This document shows positions 7,440 to 17,900 of a DNA stretch of 64,000 nt, in pieces (position 1 is the first letter of the stretch; each line of letters opens with the position of its first letter). A program made the position numbers and the translations under genes. The DNA lies in NCBI RefSeq assembly GCF_004348675.1, contig NZ_SMKN01000010.1, positions 18,568 through 82,567 of the forward strand, in the 5' to 3' direction. This DNA is from Micromonospora sp. KC606. GTDB taxonomy: Bacteria; Actinomycetota; Actinomycetes; Mycobacteriales; Micromonosporaceae. The notes under the pieces were generated by a model that ran no database searches, was not told the DNA's origin, and worked only from the letters and a program-made list of their open reading frames with translations.

Positions 7440-10400
7440 CGGAGTCTCCCGGTGAGGTGGCGGTGGAGGTCTCGGGCCAACTCGTGACTGGGGTCGGTCG
7501 CGAGGACGGTGTCGAGGTGGCTCCGGGCGGTGGCCGGATCGTTCGCGAGGATCGCGAGTTGCGCGCGAAGCAGCTCGACGGCGAGGTCGACCCGCCGTTG
7601 CGGGTCGTCGTCGAAGAGCAGCAGCGACGGCAGCGAGGTGGCGAAGTAGTCGATGACCGCCGGTGTCCGGGCGAGCCGCTCGGCGTGTTGCGTGAGGCCG
7701 GCCACCAACTCGTCGGCGTAGGCGGACTCGCCGAGCCGGCGGGCGGCCAGGATCGAGAAGTAGGTGTTCTCCGAGAAGCCGGCGGGGTTCATCTCGCTGA
7801 AGTCGCCCCGCGAGGCGGCGGCCTCCCGCCAGCACCGCTCGGCTCTGTCGTGGTCCCCCGTCGCCTCCAGGGCGTTGCCCAAGGTCAGGAGCAGCCGGGC
7901 CGGACTGGCCAGCGGATGGCGGGCCTCACCCAGAGACGGCGGCGGCTGCAGCGCCAGGTCGGCGTGCGCGGCAGCTGCCACGGCGTCCCCCCGGTCCAGA
8001 GCCTCGTCCGCCAGGGCCAGCCGCGTGCGTTCCCACACCCGAAGCACCTGCCCCTCGCCGCCTTCCCACGGCTGGAACTGACGCTGTTCGAAGACCGCCA
8101 GGGCGTGCGCCGGCCGGCCGGCGGTGACCAACAGATGGGCGTACTCCACAGCCAGGTCGTCCCGCTCGAGCAGGGCCGACGGCGCGTCCTCGAGCCGACG
8201 GAGGCGGTCGTCCGCCGGCGCCCCGATGCGCCTGAGTAGTTGATCACTCTCGCTCAGCAGGCGGGCATCACCCGGCGCGAGCCGCAGTGCCCGCTCGTAT
8301 GCCGCGGTCGCGGCCTCGGGATCGTGTCGGTGGTTGTGGCTGGCGATCCCGAGGTTGCGCCACACCACGGGATCGGACCCGTCGTGTGCGGCCGACCGCT
8401 TCCAGCAGTCGATGGCGTCGTCGACCCGGTTGTGGGCGTAGTACCAGTGGCCCAGAAGGGCGGCCGCGGTGGCATCGGCGGGGTCGGCTGCCAGCGCCGC
8501 CTCCAGGGCGGCGACGTCGTCGAGGCGGGTGGCGAAGTTCCAGGTCCGCTCACCGGCGCGGGCGCGGGCCCGGGCCGTTGCCGCAGCCACCGGGTCACCG
8601 AGGCGGTCGGCAACGACCGCGGCGTGGTAGTCGGCCAGCACCGCACAGGCCGTCTGACCGAGCGGGCGGCGCGCGTCGGCGGACCGCGCGTCGGTGAACA
8701 GGGCCGTGGCCGTCTCGAGTTCACCGATCCGGACGTGTTCGAGTGCCACGTCGAGCAGTGTCTGGGCTTCCCGGTGCCCCTGGGCCGCGTCGAGCCGACC
8801 GGCCAGCTGCAGCGCCCAGATGTCCAGCGGATCCAGCGTGAGCGTCTCGGCGAGGACGTGCTCGGCCTCCGCGTCGCGGCCCAGCCGGCGCAGCAGTACC
8901 ACGATGAGATCGCGGACCTGCAACTGCTCGGGTCCCGCGCGCAGGGCCGCGCTCGCCCGCTCCAGTGCCTGAGCGTCCCGACCGTGACGGGCGTCGAGCA
9001 CCGCCAGCTGATGGTTCCCGGGGCCCGCCCAGGGGGCGAGCCAGGTCGCCTTGGCGAACGCCGCGTAGGCCTCGTCGTCGCGCCCGCGCCGGGCCAGGGT
9101 GAGCCCGAGCAGGTAGTGGGCCTCCCCGCTGTCCGGGTTCGGGTTCAACGCCGTCAGTCGGTCCAGCGCGGTTCGCAGGTGCTCCTCGGCCTCCGCGAAG
9201 CGAGCCTCGGCGTACCGGCGGGCCGCGAGAGCGGTGTGCGTCGCGGTGTGTCCCGGATCGCGGACCAGCGCCTGCGCCCAGTACGGCTCGGGGGAACGTG
9301 TCGCGTGCCGGTACTGCTCGAGGTGGCGGCCGGTGAGGTACAGCACTTCGACGGAGGCGATCTCGGTGGGCGGGGCCGGCTCCTGAGCCGGCTGCACCCT
9401 CACCCGGGCGGCCTCGTCGGTGCTCGCGGCCGCCGCGGGGCGCTGCCAGCGCAGGAGGCGCCGCCCGTCGCGGCGCAGCTCGACCGCGTGCGGTGCCGTC
9501 GCGACGACGACGGTCGGCCGCGCCTCCGGCCCGAGCTCGAACCGTTCGCTGTGCAGCCGGTCGCCACGGTGGTCCTGCACGAGGAGTTCGACCTTGCCCA
9601 GGTCGCGCGTCGCGTCGAGGCGCAGCGCCGTCTGTGCCGTCCCGCGCTCGATCCCCAGAGCCGCGTCGAGGCTCGCCGCGACCACCGGACCGGTGCCGGC
9701 CAGCGGATACCAGTACTGGGAGAAGGTCTTCGTCTCGCCGGGAGCGAGGTGGGAGAAGTCCGGCTGGTTGTCGGTGAACACGCCGGCCATCAGTTCGATG
9801 TAGGCGGCGTCGTCGTCGGCGAGATTGCGGTTCCAGGCGTGCCCGAAGGGTGCGTCGCCCCACGTCCACTGCTTCTTGCCCACCGCGTAGTGGTGGTCGG
9901 CGAAGTGGACGAAGCCGGCCCCGGCGCGATGGTCGTAGCCGCCGAAGAAGTCACCCCGCGAGTCCACGCACATGTACGACGTCGGCACCGGGATGTTGCG
10001 CGGCCAGTCCAGCCGGTCGCCCGGGACGCGACGCGGGCTGTCCGGCCGGCGGTCCAGGTCGCGCCGGTTCGGATAGTCGATCCCGTAGTAGGGGCTCGTC
10101 GCGGTCGGGAAGGTGCTGATCGCCCGCTTCGCGTGATCGGCGACCACGGTCACGTCGGCCGGGAAGAACGACTGATAGTCGGCATGGACCTGGGCCGCCG
10201 CGTTCGCCCACCAGAGGAAGGTCTGCGTCTGCTCGCTACGGTTGAACAGGCGGACCTTGAGCTCGATCACCGTCGAATCGGGCGCCAGCCGTACGCCGTG
10301 CATGCCCTTCATTCGGGCGAACGGGTCGTGATCGGAGCACCAGACCGTGCCGGCGGCCTCGTCCACCTGCCACGTAGTGGGCAGGAAGGTCGCCGGACGG

Positions 10401-10807
10401 TGATGCTGCGGCCAGTTGAACTCCACCCCGCCGGCCAACCACGGCCCGGTGAGTCCGACCAGCGCGGGTTTGATCACCGGATTGGCGTAGAACAGCGAGT
10501 AGCCGGTGCGCTTGTCGACCGCGAGTTGGATCCGCCCGCCGAGTTCGGGCAGGACCAGTAGCCGCAGGTATGCGTTCTCCAGATGCAGCCCCAGCCAACG
10601 GTGATCGGAGCGGGACTCCTGGATTCGGTCGTGAAACGGCAGCGGGAACACGCGCCCTGACGATCCCTGATAGACCCGGCGGTCGAGGTAGGCGGGGTAC
10701 CGGCTCGGCGTCTCGGGCAAATAGGTCGGGATGGTGACCGGTGCAGCCCACACGGCCACTGGCGCGTCCGTCAGGCGATCCGGACGAGGCGGGAGGTCGA
10801 AAGGCAT
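7436..10807 (-). CDS. DUF5107 protein with C-terminal tetratricopeptide repeats
   Basis: 1123 aa from the ATG at 10807. Residues about 1-330 form a beta-rich domain (TYLPETPSRYPAYLDRRV, LENAYLRLLVLPELGGRIQL, GVEFNWPQHHRP), typical of DUF5107, which resembles galactose-mutarotase-like folds. From about residue 480 to the end there are many Ala-rich TPR-like helical pairs (for example RYAEARFAEAEEHLRTALDR, AALLGHWYYAHNRVDDAIDCW). No signal peptide is visible. It is the first gene of the operon with the cellulase-like enzyme and is divergent from an AraC regulator, so a role in intracellular sugar handling is likely. Whether the DUF5107 domain is itself catalytic is not known to me. Confidence 0.8.
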   Translation of the reverse strand: MPFDLPPRPDRLTDAPVAVWAAPVTIPTYLPETPSRYPAYLDRRVYQGSSGRVFPLPFHDRIQESRSDHRWLGLHLENAYLRLLVLPELGGRIQLAVDKRTGYSLFYANPVIKPALVGLTGPWLAGGVEFNWPQHHRPATFLPTTWQVDEAAGTVWCSDHDPFARMKGMHGVRLAPDSTVIELKVRLFNRSEQTQTFLWWANAAAQVHADYQSFFPADVTVVADHAKRAISTFPTATSPYYGIDYPNRRDLDRRPDSPRRVPGDRLDWPRNIPVPTSYMCVDSRGDFFGGYDHRAGAGFVHFADHHYAVGKKQWTWGDAPFGHAWNRNLADDDAAYIELMAGVFTDNQPDFSHLAPGETKTFSQYWYPLAGTGPVVAASLDAALGIERGTAQTALRLDATRDLGKVELLVQDHRGDRLHSERFELGPEARPTVVVATAPHAVELRRDGRRLLRWQRPAAAASTDEAARVRVQPAQEPAPPTEIASVEVLYLTGRHLEQYRHATRSPEPYWAQALVRDPGHTATHTALAARRYAEARFAEAEEHLRTALDRLTALNPNPDSGEAHYLLGLTLARRGRDDEAYAAFAKATWLAPWAGPGNHQLAVLDARHGRDAQALERASAALRAGPEQLQVRDLIVVLLRRLGRDAEAEHVLAETLTLDPLDIWALQLAGRLDAAQGHREAQTLLDVALEHVRIGELETATALFTDARSADARRPLGQTACAVLADYHAAVVADRLGDPVAAATARARARAGERTWNFATRLDDVAALEAALAADPADATAAALLGHWYYAHNRVDDAIDCWKRSAAHDGSDPVVWRNLGIASHNHRHDPEAATAAYERALRLAPGDARLLSESDQLLRRIGAPADDRLRRLEDAPSALLERDDLAVEYAHLLVTAGRPAHALAVFEQRQFQPWEGGEGQVLRVWERTRLALADEALDRGDAVAAAAHADLALQPPPSLGEARHPLASPARLLLTLGNALEATGDHDRAERCWREAAASRGDFSEMNPAGFSENTYFSILAARRLGESAYADELVAGLTQHAERLARTPAVIDYFATSLPSLLLFDDDPQRRVDLAVELLRAQLAILANDPATARSHLDTVLATDPSHELARDLHRHLTGRLR

Positions 10808-10896
10808 GAACGAAACCTAGGCCGCGATCGAGACCTTCGGAATGTACGGATCGACGGTCAACCTGGACGATCCTCTGATCCGGCTACCATCGATAG
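10808..10896. promoter_or_regulatory. Divergent promoter region, DUF5107 operon / AraC regulator
   Basis: An 89-bp gap separates the two divergent starts. The short distance means the AraC-type regulator probably binds here and controls both itself and the glycosidase operon. The stretch TACCATCGATAGATG near 10886-10900 is comparatively AT-rich. No clear consensus hexamers could be fixed. Confidence 0.5.
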
Positions 10897-11844
10897 ATGT
10901 ACCTTCGCGACGGCTTTCCCGATCAGCGACTGCACGTCCTGCCCCGGCTTCTGGCGAAGCAGGCGCTGCAGCGCAAGCCGACCTCGCGGATGCTCGTGAC
11001 CGACGCTGGATATTTCCCGCATGCGGCCAGACACGGTCGATCGCGCCGCGCAGGGGCGGCCGAGGCCATCGTGATCATGTGTGCCGACGGCGGCGGTTGG
11101 TGTGAGCTCGCCGGGGCCCGGCATGACGTAGGCCCGAACGAGGTCCTCATCATTCCCGCCGGCGTGCGCCACCAGTACTACGCCGCCGAGGCGGAGCCCT
11201 GGTCCATCTGGTGGCTGCACGTCACCGGCGACGACGTACCCGACCTGCTCAGCGCCATCGGCCTCACCGTGGCCGCGCCGACCGCGCCGATGATCGACCC
11301 GCTTCGTGCCTTCGCGCTGGCCGAGAGCATCTGCGACGACCTAGCGCGCGACGAGACGGCGGCGAGCCTCACCGCGGCCGCCGGCACGGCCTGGAATCTG
11401 CTCGCCCAGCTGGCCGCCGAACGCGACGGCCGGGGGGTCACCCGCGAACCGATCGCCCGCGTCCAGGACTACCTGCGCGCGCATCTCTCGGCGTCGCTCA
11501 ACATCCGTGCGCTGGCCGACCTGGCGGGGTACAGCACCTCCCACTTCTCCGCGAGATTCCGCTCCCTGACCGGATTCTCGGTGACCGAGTACATGAAGCG
11601 GCTACGCATGGCGCGGGCCCGTCAGCTACTGGTCACCAGTGCCCTCAGCATTGCCGAGATCGCCGCCGCCGTCGGCTATCACGACCCCTTCTACTTCTCG
11701 CGTCACTTCACCGCGGTCAACGGCATGAGCCCGCGCGAATACCGGGCCCGAGACAACGAGGAGAATCCCGCCTCGTCCGCGACGGCGCGGACACGTGCGG
11801 CGCTGACCGGTACCGCCGCCGTCACGGCGAACCCGGACACGTGA
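10897..11844 (+). CDS. AraC family transcriptional regulator
   Basis: 315 aa. The N-terminal half is a cupin-like ligand-binding domain (GPNEVLIIPAGVRHQYYA) and residues about 185-285 form the double helix-turn-helix of AraC/XylS regulators, with LADLAGYSTSHFSARFRSLTG and the second helix region IAEIAAAVGYHDPFYFSRHF ending in GMSPREYR. The last 30 residues are a disordered Ala/Thr tail. It is transcribed away from the DUF5107/cellulase-like operon across an 89-bp gap, so it is most likely the sugar-responsive activator of that operon. The inducer is unknown. Confidence 0.9.
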   Translation: MYLRDGFPDQRLHVLPRLLAKQALQRKPTSRMLVTDAGYFPHAARHGRSRRAGAAEAIVIMCADGGGWCELAGARHDVGPNEVLIIPAGVRHQYYAAEAEPWSIWWLHVTGDDVPDLLSAIGLTVAAPTAPMIDPLRAFALAESICDDLARDETAASLTAAAGTAWNLLAQLAAERDGRGVTREPIARVQDYLRAHLSASLNIRALADLAGYSTSHFSARFRSLTGFSVTEYMKRLRMARARQLLVTSALSIAEIAAAVGYHDPFYFSRHFTAVNGMSPREYRARDNEENPASSATARTRAALTGTAAVTANPDT

Positions 11845-11905
11845 GCCGGCGGGCATCCGCCCGCCGGCTGCGCGGGCCGGGCCGGTTCGAACGGCCCGGC
11901 CCGCG
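11845..11905. terminator. Two stacked hairpins between convergent genes
   Basis: First hairpin: 10-bp perfect stem (11845-11854 / 11859-11868, 4-nt loop) starting at the AraC stop. Second hairpin: 14-bp perfect stem (11871-11884 / 11892-11905, 7-nt loop). They sit between the convergent AraC and RHS genes and probably stop transcription from both sides. Confidence 0.75.
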
Positions 11906-11919
11906 GTGTCATCCGACCG

Positions 11920-14900
11920 TCACCACCGGCCGCGTGACCACTTGGTGTACATGAAGCCGAAGCAGCCGGCATAGCCCCACGAGCGCCACTTGCCCCGGAA
12001 CGCCTTGCGGTTCTTGATGGAGTCCACGACGATCCCGCCGAACGCGCCGTAGGCGCAGGCCTTGCCGTAGCGCTTACCGCGCTTCTTCCACTTGTTGGTG
12101 AACTTGTAGAACTTCTTCGCGCCGTGGTTGAGCCAGCAGGTGCCGCACCATCGGGTCTTGCCCTTGCCGCCGCTACGGTTCCAGCACCACTTCCACACGC
12201 AGATGCGCTTGCCGTCCAGATCCAGCTTGTTGGCCGGGTCCGCGCAGGTGTACTCGTAGCGGCCGCAGCTGCCCCCGTAGACGGGGTCGACCTGCAGGAA
12301 CCGGCCGGTGGCGGTGTTGTAGAGCCGGACTCCCATCAGCACCAGCCCGGACGGGGCGTCCGCGGCGCGGAGCTTGCCGCCGAGCCAGCCGTACCGGCGC
12401 TCGCCGACCTCGTCGGCCGGGATGCCGTACTCGGATGCCTCACCGACCGTGGTCAGGCCGGCGTCGTCGCCGTGGATGGTGGCGACGACGTCGCCGTGCA
12501 GGTTGGTCAGCTGCCAGCCGACGGTGCCGGCGGCGCTGTCCCAGATCCCGGCCAGCTCCGCCAGCCCGGCCACCGGCCGGGTGTGGTCGGTGGCGTTCTC
12601 CTGCGTCCAGGCCGGCGCGTCCTCGTCACCGTCGTAGTGGTGCACGGCGGTGACCGTCGCGGCGCCCGCCGCGTCGGTCCACGAACGGATCCGTTCGCCG
12701 TCGACGTCGAGCCGGTAGTCAGTGCTCCGCCCGCCCTGGGTGATCGTGTCCACCAGGTCGGTGACGTGGTAGCCAACGGTGACCTCCCCGCCGTCCGGGT
12801 TCGCGGTGTCGACCGCGGGCACGCTGGTCGTACGGCCCAGCGTGTCGTAGGCGTACCCGGCCGTGGTGGCCCGGTCGGCGGTGTCGTAGCTCCACGTCCG
12901 GGTCGCCGCCGGGCTCGTGGCCTGACAGCCTCCGTCCCCGGCCGGGCCGTACTCGGTGCCCGACCGGCGGTTGCTGGCCGCGTCGAAGGCGTACGTCCGG
13001 GTAGTGCAGCCGTCTCCCTCGGTGACCTGGACCTGGGTGAGCCGGCCGACCTGATCGTAGCGGTACGCCCGGCGCGACAGCGTGCTCACGATCTCCCGGG
13101 CCTGGCCGTGCGCGGAGCGGTCCACCGACTCGCGGAACAGGGTGCAGTCGGTGGCCGCGCAACCCGGTCGGGTGTACGTCACCGCGACCGGCTCACCGCT
13201 CGGGTCGACCTGCCGGCTCACCACGACTCCGATGGGCCAGCTCTCCGAGACCAGGGTGCCGTCCGGGTCGTAGCGGCCGGTGAACAGGCCAGCCTGGCTG
13301 TCGTGCACGGAGGTGAGCAGGCCACGCCGTTCGGCGCCCCCGTCGTAGGTGTGCACCCTCGTGCCCCGCCCGTCGGTGCTGGTCGCCACCCGGCTGCGCA
13401 GGTCGTACGTGGTGGTCGAGACGTTGCCGTCGGCGTCGGTGTACGACGTCAGCCGGCCCAACGTGTCGTAGCCACGCACGATCTCGGCGATGACGGCGCC
13501 GCCGCTGACCGACTGGGTCCGCACCAGCAGCCCGGTGACCGGGTCGTACACCTTGCGTTCGGTCGGCACGGCAGTGCCGGAGCCGGCCGGACCGGCCACC
13601 GTCGTCTCGTACTCGCGGCCCGCCCCGTCGTACCTGGTGGTGGTGGTCCGCAGTACCCCGGCGCCGGTGCGTTCGGTGACCACTCGGGGCTGGTGGAACA
13701 TGTCGTAGGTGGTCACCGTCGAGGGCAGTTCCGGTCCGTCGGCCGGCTGCCCGCCCGGCTGCACCCGGCAGGGCAGGTTCGCCCACTCCGGCCGCAGGTC
13801 GCACTCGGGGTGCCCAGAGCCGGCGGTGGCCCGGTAGACAACCGTCCGGCGGGTGGCCGGGGTGCCTGTCGAGGTGCCACCGGCCGCCGTGGTGGTCGAG
13901 GTCTCCACCGCGGTGCCCGGGTCGTAGCTGCTGCGCACGGTGTGGGCCAGTCCGCCCGGGTCCGCGGTGGTCGCCGTCGGCTGGCGCAACGACCAGTCGT
14001 AGGCGGTGCTGGTGGTGCGCTTGTCGGTGTCCACCTCGACACCGGTCGGCCCCCAGTGCCGGACCAGGTCCTCCCGGGTGGTGAGCAGGTGGTACGGGCC
14101 GCCGGTCGACGGCGCGCCCTGGTCGTAGGTGTTGCGGGTGAGGGTGCGACCGAGGACGGTCGCGCCGCTGGGCAGCACCACCTCACGACGCGGGGCGAGG
14201 GTGGACAGCAGCCGCTGCCCGTCGTCGGACCAGACCTGCTCGGTGGAGTGGTCCAGGGCGAGGCTGCTCTCCCGCTCCGGGGTGTCGCCGGGCGCGTCGT
14301 CCAACGCCCGAGCCCGGTTGGCGGCGGTCAGGGAACGGACCACGTTGCCGTGCGCGTCCCGCCAGGTGGCGGTGACGTGCCCGCCGGGGGTGGCGGTGTT
14401 CACCTCGCGGGCGTTGGCGTCCAGGTAGGTCACCGACGCGCGTTCCCAGCTCGACGGCAGGGAGCCGGTCGCCGGGTTGCCCGTGGGCACCTGGTCGGCA
14501 GGGAAGACCGCAGTGGCGTCGGTCGGCACCTCGGACTGCCCCCAGCGGGCGGTTTGGGCCGGTGACAGGTCGTATGGGGCGCCGCCGCCGGAGACCGGCA
14601 CCCGGTAGACAACCGTGTCGGTGGCGGTGCCGGCGGCGAGCGCGGAGCGGCTCACCTGGTGCAGCCGGCCGGCGCCCGGGTCGCCGGGGACGGTGGTGTA
14701 GCGGAACCGCCACGACTCCTGACCGGGCGGGGTGACCGTGGACAGCACCCCGTCGGCCTGGTAGGCGTAGGTCTCCCACTGGTGCCGGACGACGCCGCCG
14801 TCGGCCCGGTCCCGCCGGGGGTCCCACTGAGCCCGCAGCCGGCCGGCGTCGTCGTAGGCGTAGCGGGCCAGCACCACGGTCCGCATGGCGGGGGTGGCCT

Positions 14901-17900
14901 GATCCGGGTCCCACGCGGTAAACGCGATTTCCTTGACCCGGCCGAGGTAGTCGCCCCAGGTGTCCTCCGTACCGCCGGTGGCGGTGGTGGCGGTGGCGTA
15001 CCGGAAGGTCAACGCCCGGCAGCCGCGGGTCAGCGTCGCGCAGTTGACCCCGTCGGGCACCGGCGCGAGCATCCGGGTCGGGCGCAGCACCTCCTGGCCG
15101 GCGACGGTCACCCGTTCCCAGCTCCAGGTGGTGGTCTGCTCGCTGCCCGGGGTGCGGGTGACAGTGGGCACGTACCGGCCGGCGGCGGAGCCGGCGACCC
15201 GGGTGAACGTCACGGCGGTGCCGTCGGTGTCGGTGAGGGTGTACGTGTCGCCGGCGGCGGTGTAAGTCAGCTTCAGCGGTTCCATCCCGACCTCGGGGTC
15301 GAAGACGGTGGCGGTGCGCCGGGAGAAGCCCACGGTGTCCCCGTCGGTGGTGCCGACCTGCACCAGCGAGCCGTACACGGTCAGTCCGGTCCAGGCCGCG
15401 TCGGCCTCCTCGACGGCGGCGCCGGACACCCAGCCGGGGCCGAACATCGCCGTGGCGTCCGTCTGGGTGGAGCGCCGGCTGTGGTAGGTGCGGCCGACGG
15501 TCAGGTCGCTGCCGTAGGCGTCCACCGACACGTCGGTGTCGGTGACGGCAAGGTCACCGGTGATCAGGTTCACGGTGCCAGGCCCGATCTCCTCGGTGGC
15601 GGCGGTGGCCCGGTCCCGGTCGAAGGTGATCCGGACCGCGCCGGACGCGGCGGCGGTGCCGCCGACGAAGCTGCCGCGCAATTGCAGGGGACCGTCCCGG
15701 GGGACCGCCTGCGCGTCCACGCCGGCCAGGGTGGCGGCCACGTCCCAGTTCAGCTTGGGGAACTCGCCGCCGCCGCTGGTCGGCAGCGGCCAGGTCACCT
15801 TCGCGCCGCCGGCCGCGACCGTGACGTGCGCGGCGGGGATGTCGACCCACGCGTCGGTGTCGGCGCGCCGCCACTGGTACGTCACACCGGTGGCCGTGGA
15901 CCGGCCGACCCCGGTGATCGGGGTCTTCGCCGCGGTGATGTCACCGGTCCGCGGGCCGGTCAACGCGCCGCCGCCCACCGAGAAGGCATAGGCCCGCAGT
16001 GGCGACCGGTTGCCGGCCCGGTCCCGGGTGCGCACGTAGAGGGTGTGCGGGCCGTCGGCGGCGGGGGTCAGCGACAGGGTCACGTTCGCGCCCGGCGCCG
16101 CGGCGTTGACGACCTGGTTCGGCGGGTTGGTGTCCAGCCCGTACTCGTAGGCGGCGACGTCGGCCACCCCGCCCGCGCCGAGGGTGAAGCTGCCGGTGGT
16201 GCCGGCGGCCCCGGCCCACTGCCCGGCGGGGTAGGCGGTCGAGGAGACGGTGGGCGACGCCGACGGGGCGACCGTGTCGACGGTGAGCTCGCACCATGGC
16301 GACCAGGCGTCGGCCTCGGCGCCGTCCCTGCCGCGCACCCGCCACGCGTAACTGCCGCCCTCGACGAACGCCCCGGCGGGGACGGTGGTCGACAGCCAGG
16401 AGCCGGAGGCGCCCGGCCCTTCGGTCGCCGACCCGATAAGCGCGCCGCCGACCGCGTGCCACTCGAAGGTGGCGTGCACGGAGGACCCGTCGGCGTCGGT
16501 GACCTGTGCCCGCAGCTGCGGGGTCAGGCTGGCGATGTACGGCCGGTCGGCGCCGGTGGCGCAGACGGTGGACGGCGCGGTGGCCTGGGTGGTGACCGCG
16601 GACTTCGACTCGTAGGTCAGCGTGACCTTGGGCGGGTTCGCCCCCTCGGCGGAGTGGAACCGTTTCCAGCCGTAGCTGTCGGTCTCGCTGGTGGCGCGTA
16701 GGCCGATGTTCGAGGTCTGCCAGCGCTCCTCGGCGGTCTTCTGGAAGGCGAGGGTCACCGGCACACTGACCCGGCCGCCACCGCAGGAGGTGCTGAACCC
16801 CTTGGTCTCGGTGGAGGTGCCCGCCTTCGCCAGCCAGGCCGGTTGAGCGGTCCACCGGGCGGTGTTGTTGACCGGGTTGACCTGCCAGGCCTCCCACGAC
16901 CGGGCGGAGCAGGAGTAGGAGTGGTGGTTCCACAGACTGAGGGTCGCCGCCGTCACCCGCTTGTCCCACAGCCAGGACAGGTTGTGGAAGCTCAGGAACG
17001 ACCTGGCCTTGGTGGAGCCACCGTCGTGGGTGCCCAGCTTCAGCTCCGTCGCCGTCGACTGGTCGGTGGGATAGGTGTTCTGCACGAACGCGTCGAAGTT
17101 CGGGCCGAGGCTCTGCGACGGGTCGATGACCACCGGGTAGGTGGTGGCCCGGTCGGTGAGGAACCTGGCGTCGGGGGTCAGCACCAGCGTGGACTTCGCG
17201 CCGGTGCCCTCGTGCCGTACGCCCACCCCCGCCCGGTGCGTGCGCTCCCCGGAGGCCCGATCGACCCGGGAATCCCACATCAGCGCTGGCAGGTGGCGGG
17301 CCCGCGTCGCGGCCGCGGTCGCTGTCCCGGGGGTGCGCCAGGGCAGGCGGATCTGCCGGACCTGGGCGGCAGCCTGCCGATTCTTGACCACGAGCGTCTG
17401 CTCATAACCGGTGCGGGTCGCCGTCACCACCAGGTCGACCCCGGGGCGGACCTCCGGGTAGGTGGCCGTGGCGCCGTCGAGGATCGGCTCGGGCAGCCGG
17501 CCGGACCAGCCGAGGGTCGACTGCTGCCCGCCGGTGCCGAGCTGGATCAACTCGTGCTCGCCGGCGCCAACCGGCCCGGACAGCTTCAGCCGGTACGGGT
17601 GCGCCGCCGGTGTCACCGAACCGTCCGGGTTGCGCCGCAGGGTGGTGTCCACGTCGACCCAGCCGCCGTCGTCGCCACGCACGCGCACCGGCCCGGCGCT
17701 GATCTCCGCCTCGACGGCGCCGCTGGGCAGCGCCCAGAACTGGGTGGTCCCGGTGGTCCGACCGCTGATCAGGACCCGCTTGCCGCTCAGCCGCGCGGTG
17801 GCCAGCGCCGCCGGCTCGTCCGGCCGTTGCAGCGGCCCGGCGGGCTCGCCCGCCGGTGCCGTCGGTCCCTGCACCGGCGCGGCCTGCGCCGGTCGGGCCT

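Noticed and set aside
8240..10561. 773-codon plus-strand frame opposite the DUF5107 gene
   Set aside because: Low-complexity shadow; the minus strand carries the conserved DUF5107/TPR protein.
11880..11895. GGTTCGAA, which resembles the T-loop of a tRNA
   Set aside because: It is the loop of a 14-bp terminator stem; no acceptor, D or anticodon arms can be folded around it.
12124..14565. 813-codon plus-strand frame opposite the RHS gene
   Set aside because: Shadow of the YD-repeat coding region; composition biased to Gly/Arg/Val and no motif.
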